From the NCBI GenBank assembly GCA_037953625.1, contig CM075649.1, positions 73,625,290-73,689,289 on the forward strand: a stretch of 64,000 bases of DNA, given 5' to 3'. The notes under the pieces are model-generated. The model saw only the letters and a program-made list of their open reading frames with translations. It searched no databases and was not told the DNA's origin. The position numbers and the translations under genes are program-made. Of this stretch, positions 61,201-64,000 are shown piece by piece (positions within the stretch are counted from its first letter, which is position 1; each line of letters opens with the position of its first letter). This DNA is from Crotalaria pallida. Taxonomy: Eukaryota; Streptophyta; Magnoliopsida; Fabales; Fabaceae.

Positions 61201-61373
61201 TGATATATGGTTTGATTACTTGTTATTATATGCTAACTGTCTACTTGTGTTTGGCTTGGTAGTTCGGTATGTCATTTTAGAAACTGCTTATTTAAGTTCT
61301 GTGTAATGCTCACCTCCTTACCATTTTTCAGGTACTGAGCCCGAGCACACGCAGTCCCTGGCCGAGCAGGTTC

Positions 61374-61488
61374 ACTCTCCCTCACAGGGAGAGTAAGTCA
61401 TTAGAGTCTGATAGCTTAGATGGGTCTCGGCCAGTTGGCCGAGCTAAACTACTATGTATTTTGTATGGATCTCGGCCCGATGGCCGAG
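61374..61488 (+). other. Three short hairpins near the 3' end of the LTR
   Basis: ACTCTCCCT and AGGGAGAGT form a perfect 9-bp stem with a 3-nt loop (61,374-61,394). CTCGGCC/GGCCGAG forms a 7-bp stem with a 4-nt loop twice, at 61,426-61,443 and 61,471-61,488, within a 45-bp tandem duplication. TTGTATTTTG-like stretches follow, which resemble plant poly(A)-region signals. Confidence 0.75.
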
Positions 61489-61701
61489 CTAAACGTTATT
61501 TTGTATTTCGGGATTACTGAACTCGGTGTAGCTGTTTCTTAACTTTTATTTAATGATGAATGAAGTCTTCCGCTTTTAACTCTGATGATTTGATATTAAT
61601 GAAAAGAATATTATTTTGGCAATCATCATATTTGCTTTAAATGAAATTTTAAATCCTAATTTTCGGGTTTAAGGGTAATTATTATATAGGGTGTTACATT
61701 T

Positions 61702-61713
61702 TGGTATCAGAGC
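61702..61713 (+). other. Primer binding site, initiator tRNA-Met type
   Basis: TGGTATCAGAGC lies three bases after the LTR end and matches the usual plant site complementary to the 3' end of initiator tRNA-Met at all 12 positions. Confidence 0.95.
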
Positions 61714-61863
61714 AGTTTCCCTCGGCCTTTGGAGTGTGGACTCACATCTCCAACGGTTACTCACCAAGAGAGTAACCAGGAAATAGTGTCAAGTTCTATA
61801 AGTAGTTGCTTAGGTTTATAGTTATAGACTCCTATGTAGTTATGCACTAAGTTATGTAGATGT

Positions 61864-62799
61864 TTGCATCAACAGAACCCTTTGTTGCTACATGGTAGCA
61901 ACTTGGAAAATCAGTCTTTCCATTCTCATGCTAGCAGTTCAGCTACTGATCATAAGATCAATTCCCCAGCTGATTCTTTAAAATCCAAGCCGTATGATAT
62001 TTTCTTTCAAGAAGGGCAAACTTATGCAATGGGTAAGTTTAGGTCGACTACTGAAGACAAGGAGCAACACGTGGGGGTACAAGTTGGTGAGAAGGAGAGT
62101 ATAATGTTGAGGCCGGGAATGATCCTTCTGAAGCAGCACTTGGCTCATGAAGTACAGGTAGACGTAATAAAGAACTGTCGTGAGATGGGCCTAAGTCCTG
62201 GAGGTTTCTATCAACCAAGCTTTACAAGTGGAGCCAGACTCGGACTGAAAATGATGTGCCTCGGCTTAGACTTGAATCCTCAAACCCGAGCGTATGGACA
62301 CAAAAGAGTAATTGATGGAAGCGAACCACCCGATATTCCTGACCATTTCATTCGGCTGGTTATGGGAGCAATGCAAGAAGCACAATCTTTGATTGAGAAA
62401 GAATGCGGTGCAAGCGAAGTGGAGGGCATACTCCCTTCCATGTCCCCTGATGTCTGCATTGTCAATTTCTATGAAGAAAATGGAAAGCTTGGTCTTCATC
62501 AGGACCGTGACGAAAGTGTTGGAAGCCTGCAAAGAGGGATACCCGTAGTATCATTCTGCATTGGTTACTCGGCTGAGTTTCTCTATGGAGACCAGAGAGA
62601 TCCAAGGAGGGCAGAAAGAATTATCTTGGGGTCAGGCGACGTACTAATATTCGGTGGCGAGTCTCGTCACATTTTTCATGGTGTGTCGGCAATCATACCA
62701 GAAACAGCCCCAGAAGGATTACTCAATGACACAGGACTTCGCCCTGGACGTCTCAACCTTACATTCCGACAATATCAGTTTCCTGGCCCTCACCTTTGA
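61864..62799 (+). CDS. AlkB-family 2-oxoglutarate/Fe(II) dioxygenase, captured by the retrotransposon
   Basis: AlkB enzymes oxidatively remove methyl groups from nucleic-acid bases. Over 311 codons the frame holds a full AlkB fold: RPGMILLKQHL (residues 83-93), the substrate-side GGFYQPSF (113-120), N201-x-Y203, iron ligands H212-x-D214 and H272 (HIFHGV), the strand SGDVLIFGG, and the 2-oxoglutarate motif R296-x-N-x-T-x-R302. Overall it resembles the plant ALKBH1-like proteins. The frame is open from 61,840, but its first ATG is at 62,029, giving 256 residues that still include the whole domain; residues before that may be a 5'-truncated coding part. There is no intron. It begins 150 bp after the primer binding site, in the element's sense, where gag is expected. 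Likely a retrocopy captured from host mRNA; expression and activity are unknown. Confidence 0.88.
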   Translation: MHQQNPLLLHGSNLENQSFHSHASSSATDHKINSPADSLKSKPYDIFFQEGQTYAMGKFRSTTEDKEQHVGVQVGEKESIMLRPGMILLKQHLAHEVQVDVIKNCREMGLSPGGFYQPSFTSGARLGLKMMCLGLDLNPQTRAYGHKRVIDGSEPPDIPDHFIRLVMGAMQEAQSLIEKECGASEVEGILPSMSPDVCIVNFYEENGKLGLHQDRDESVGSLQRGIPVVSFCIGYSAEFLYGDQRDPRRAERIILGSGDVLIFGGESRHIFHGVSAIIPETAPEGLLNDTGLRPGRLNLTFRQYQFPGPHL

Positions 62800-63862
62800 G
62801 GTCTACGGCACAGCTACTCAGGGAAATCCGGGCCAAACCAGAAAAAGGTACGGGACGATCCAAAAGTTAAATAAACATTTTAGGTACTTTCCATCTGCAT
62901 TTCTATTAAGTTTCAGTGTAGAGTACCCTAAATCAGTTCTCTTGGAATTTTAAATTCCTAATCCTGTATTTCTAGGTGTTGTGGGACCTAATAAATACTC
63001 ATCTTCAATCCAATCTTGAGTACCATCTAGTTATGAGACTGTAACAAGAGACTTAACCAAAAACCTTGTGATAGTGTCATCCTTTAATAGTGTACGGTCA
63101 AGATTGGTCATCCTTTCCTTGCATCTGTTAAATGATAAGGCTATCATTCAATAACGCAGTGATGTACAGTTGATGAATGCGGGATTGGGACTGACCACCT
63201 CGGTCTTCGCGTTTATTGACATGCTATATTATTGCAATTACCTAGTTGAAATCCGACTAAACCATCTAAGAATTCTACCCCTGTCGAGAACCCGATTGAA
63301 ACTTTAATCCTCTAGGATCTTTACTAAGACTCATAAACAGTGATTCGCATAGAAAATTCGAAACAACCCCAATAATAACGATTAGCAGCCAACTGAACCC
63401 AATGTACCACCTTAGCTCCACCTACTCAAGTTGAGGGGTAGGGTAAGGGCTACTCGGAATAACTTTGGGTTATCCCACACCAAAGGTGCTAAACTAACAG
63501 GCCTTAGGTGGGGTTCTAACCAATAGAAGAAAATGCTCCTCTTTTTCATCCTTCTAGGCTCGAATCGCTCTTGGAAGAGTTGTCCTCGGATCTTAACCAA
63601 GGATCCGTTTTAAGTGTGCTGGCAAATAGCTGTGAATATGGTGTTCCTCGTGTCTATCGATCTTAAGCTTAAATTGTTCTCGGAACCCCAGTCTTGTTTC
63701 TTTCCTCTGGTTCCTCACAAGAGAGAACATTTCCTCCATTGGTTATGGTACCTCGCAGCAGGTTCGTGACCCTGAAAATTTGAGTTGTCTTCTTTCATGA
63801 AAAGCATGAATTTCTTATGGATCCCAAAGTACTCGGATCCTTTGTTAATCGCTGAAGTATAG
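62800..63862 (+). other. Internal sequence between AlkB frame and RT remnant
   Basis: Stops occur in all frames and I recognise neither gag nor pol motifs. The first part after the AlkB stop may be 3' untranslated sequence from the captured mRNA; the rest is probably decayed element sequence. Confidence 0.55.
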
Positions 63863-64000
63863 GAGGTTCGTTTCCTCGGTCATGTGATATCCGAGAACGG
63901 CGTTGCGTTTGATCCCTCCAAGGTGGAAGCTGTGCTCAAGTGGGAGAGACCCAACTCGGTAACCGAGATCAGGAGTTTAGTGACCTTAACCTCGGCGTAC
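63863..64000 (+). pseudogene. Decayed Ty3/gypsy reverse transcriptase fragment
   Basis: Translation from 63,863 gives EVRFLGHVISENGVAFDPSK, then VEAVLKWERPNSVTEIRS. This is the well-conserved segment at the end of the gypsy reverse transcriptase domain, just before RNase H. An in-frame TAG lies directly upstream, and the following residues have drifted from the usual FLGLAGYYR. The catalytic YVDD region is not recognisable upstream, so only the domain's end survives here. The frame is open to the window edge. Confidence 0.88.

Larger units (their letters stand above)
59814..61331 (+). other. Putative intron inside the LTR leader
   Basis: A good donor (GAG|GTAAGG at 59,814) and a pyrimidine-rich acceptor (CCATTTTTCAG|GTACTG ending 61,331) bracket the G+C-rich tandem repeats. 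The first element's LTR has a comparable pair, GTG|GTAAGC at 45,521 and GACCAG|GTACC ending 47,628. Both are preceded by leader-like sequence. Splicing is inferred only from motifs. Confidence 0.35.
58846..61698 (+). repeat. 5' LTR of second element (2,853 bp)
   Basis: It starts TGTAACATCC directly at the satellite break and ends GGGTGTTACA, giving the inverted repeat TGTAACA/TGTTACA; the primer binding site follows three bases later. It is richer in G+C and CpG than the rest of the window and is peppered with the word GCCGAGCT. No second LTR copy lies in the window, so the call rests on termini and primer site. Confidence 0.9.
58846..64000 (+). mobile_element. Second Ty3/gypsy-type LTR element, carrying a captured AlkB frame (3' part outside window)
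   Basis: A 2,853-bp LTR is followed by a primer binding site, an AlkB-family reading frame and a decayed reverse transcriptase tail, all on the plus strand. No gag, protease or N-terminal reverse transcriptase is recognisable between the primer site and the remnant, so the element appears to be a non-autonomous deletion derivative. It inserted into the inverted satellite island. The 5 bp before it, CACCA, should reappear after its 3' LTR beyond the window if it is a complete insertion. Confidence 0.8.

Overview
This window is heterochromatic, repeat-dominated DNA from a flowering plant, probably a eudicot. That call rests on its general AT-richness, plant-type LTR retrotransposons primed by initiator tRNA-Met, and an AlkB-family protein of plant type. 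I see no ordinary intact host gene with promoter, exons and terminator.

Layout. (1) 1-43,940 is one uninterrupted head-to-tail satellite array with a 151-bp monomer (about 290 copies) that runs off the left edge. It is a mosaic of higher-order repeat (HOR) domains with different periods: about 1.66 kb near 4-7 kb, about 1.8-1.96 kb near 17-22 kb, 3,045 bp near 22-29 kb, about 1.66 kb near 29.5-31.5 kb, 1,509 bp at 31.5-37.3 kb, and short local amplifications after that. (2) At 43,941 the satellite flips strand for 24 bp and then ends at a near-perfect hairpin. (3) 43,965-58,095 is a composite block: an unidentified, probably LTR-like sequence, split by a gag-bearing Ty3/gypsy retrotransposon (44,848-56,071; LTRs 3,362 and 3,552 bp) and by a solo Ty1/copia-like LTR (56,425-57,919) with a perfect 5-bp target duplication AGATT. 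(4) 58,096-58,845 holds about five satellite monomers in the opposite orientation. (5) At 58,846 a second Ty3/gypsy-like element begins inside that satellite island: a 2,853-bp 5' LTR, a primer binding site, then an intact AlkB-type 2-oxoglutarate/Fe(II) dioxygenase reading frame (61,864-62,799) where gag should be, then a decayed reverse transcriptase tail at the right edge.

The first element keeps an intact gag with two zinc knuckles but only a frameshifted, active-site-mutated protease. It also has a second, heavily decayed gag copy and no recognisable reverse transcriptase or integrase, so it would depend on enzymes supplied by other elements. Its two LTRs differ at roughly one base per 100-150 by eye, which suggests a fairly recent insertion. 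Each LTR carries a TATA-like box, a palindromic CTCGAG minisatellite and a tandem array of ACGT/TGACG motifs.

The most interesting object is the AlkB reading frame. All catalytic residues are present, there is no intron, it lies 150 bp after the primer binding site in the element's own transcriptional direction, and it is followed by remnants of pol. It looks like host mRNA captured by an LTR retrotransposon. Coordinates of HOR domains were read by eye from diagnostic variants and are approximate; element ends, primer binding sites and target duplications are exact.
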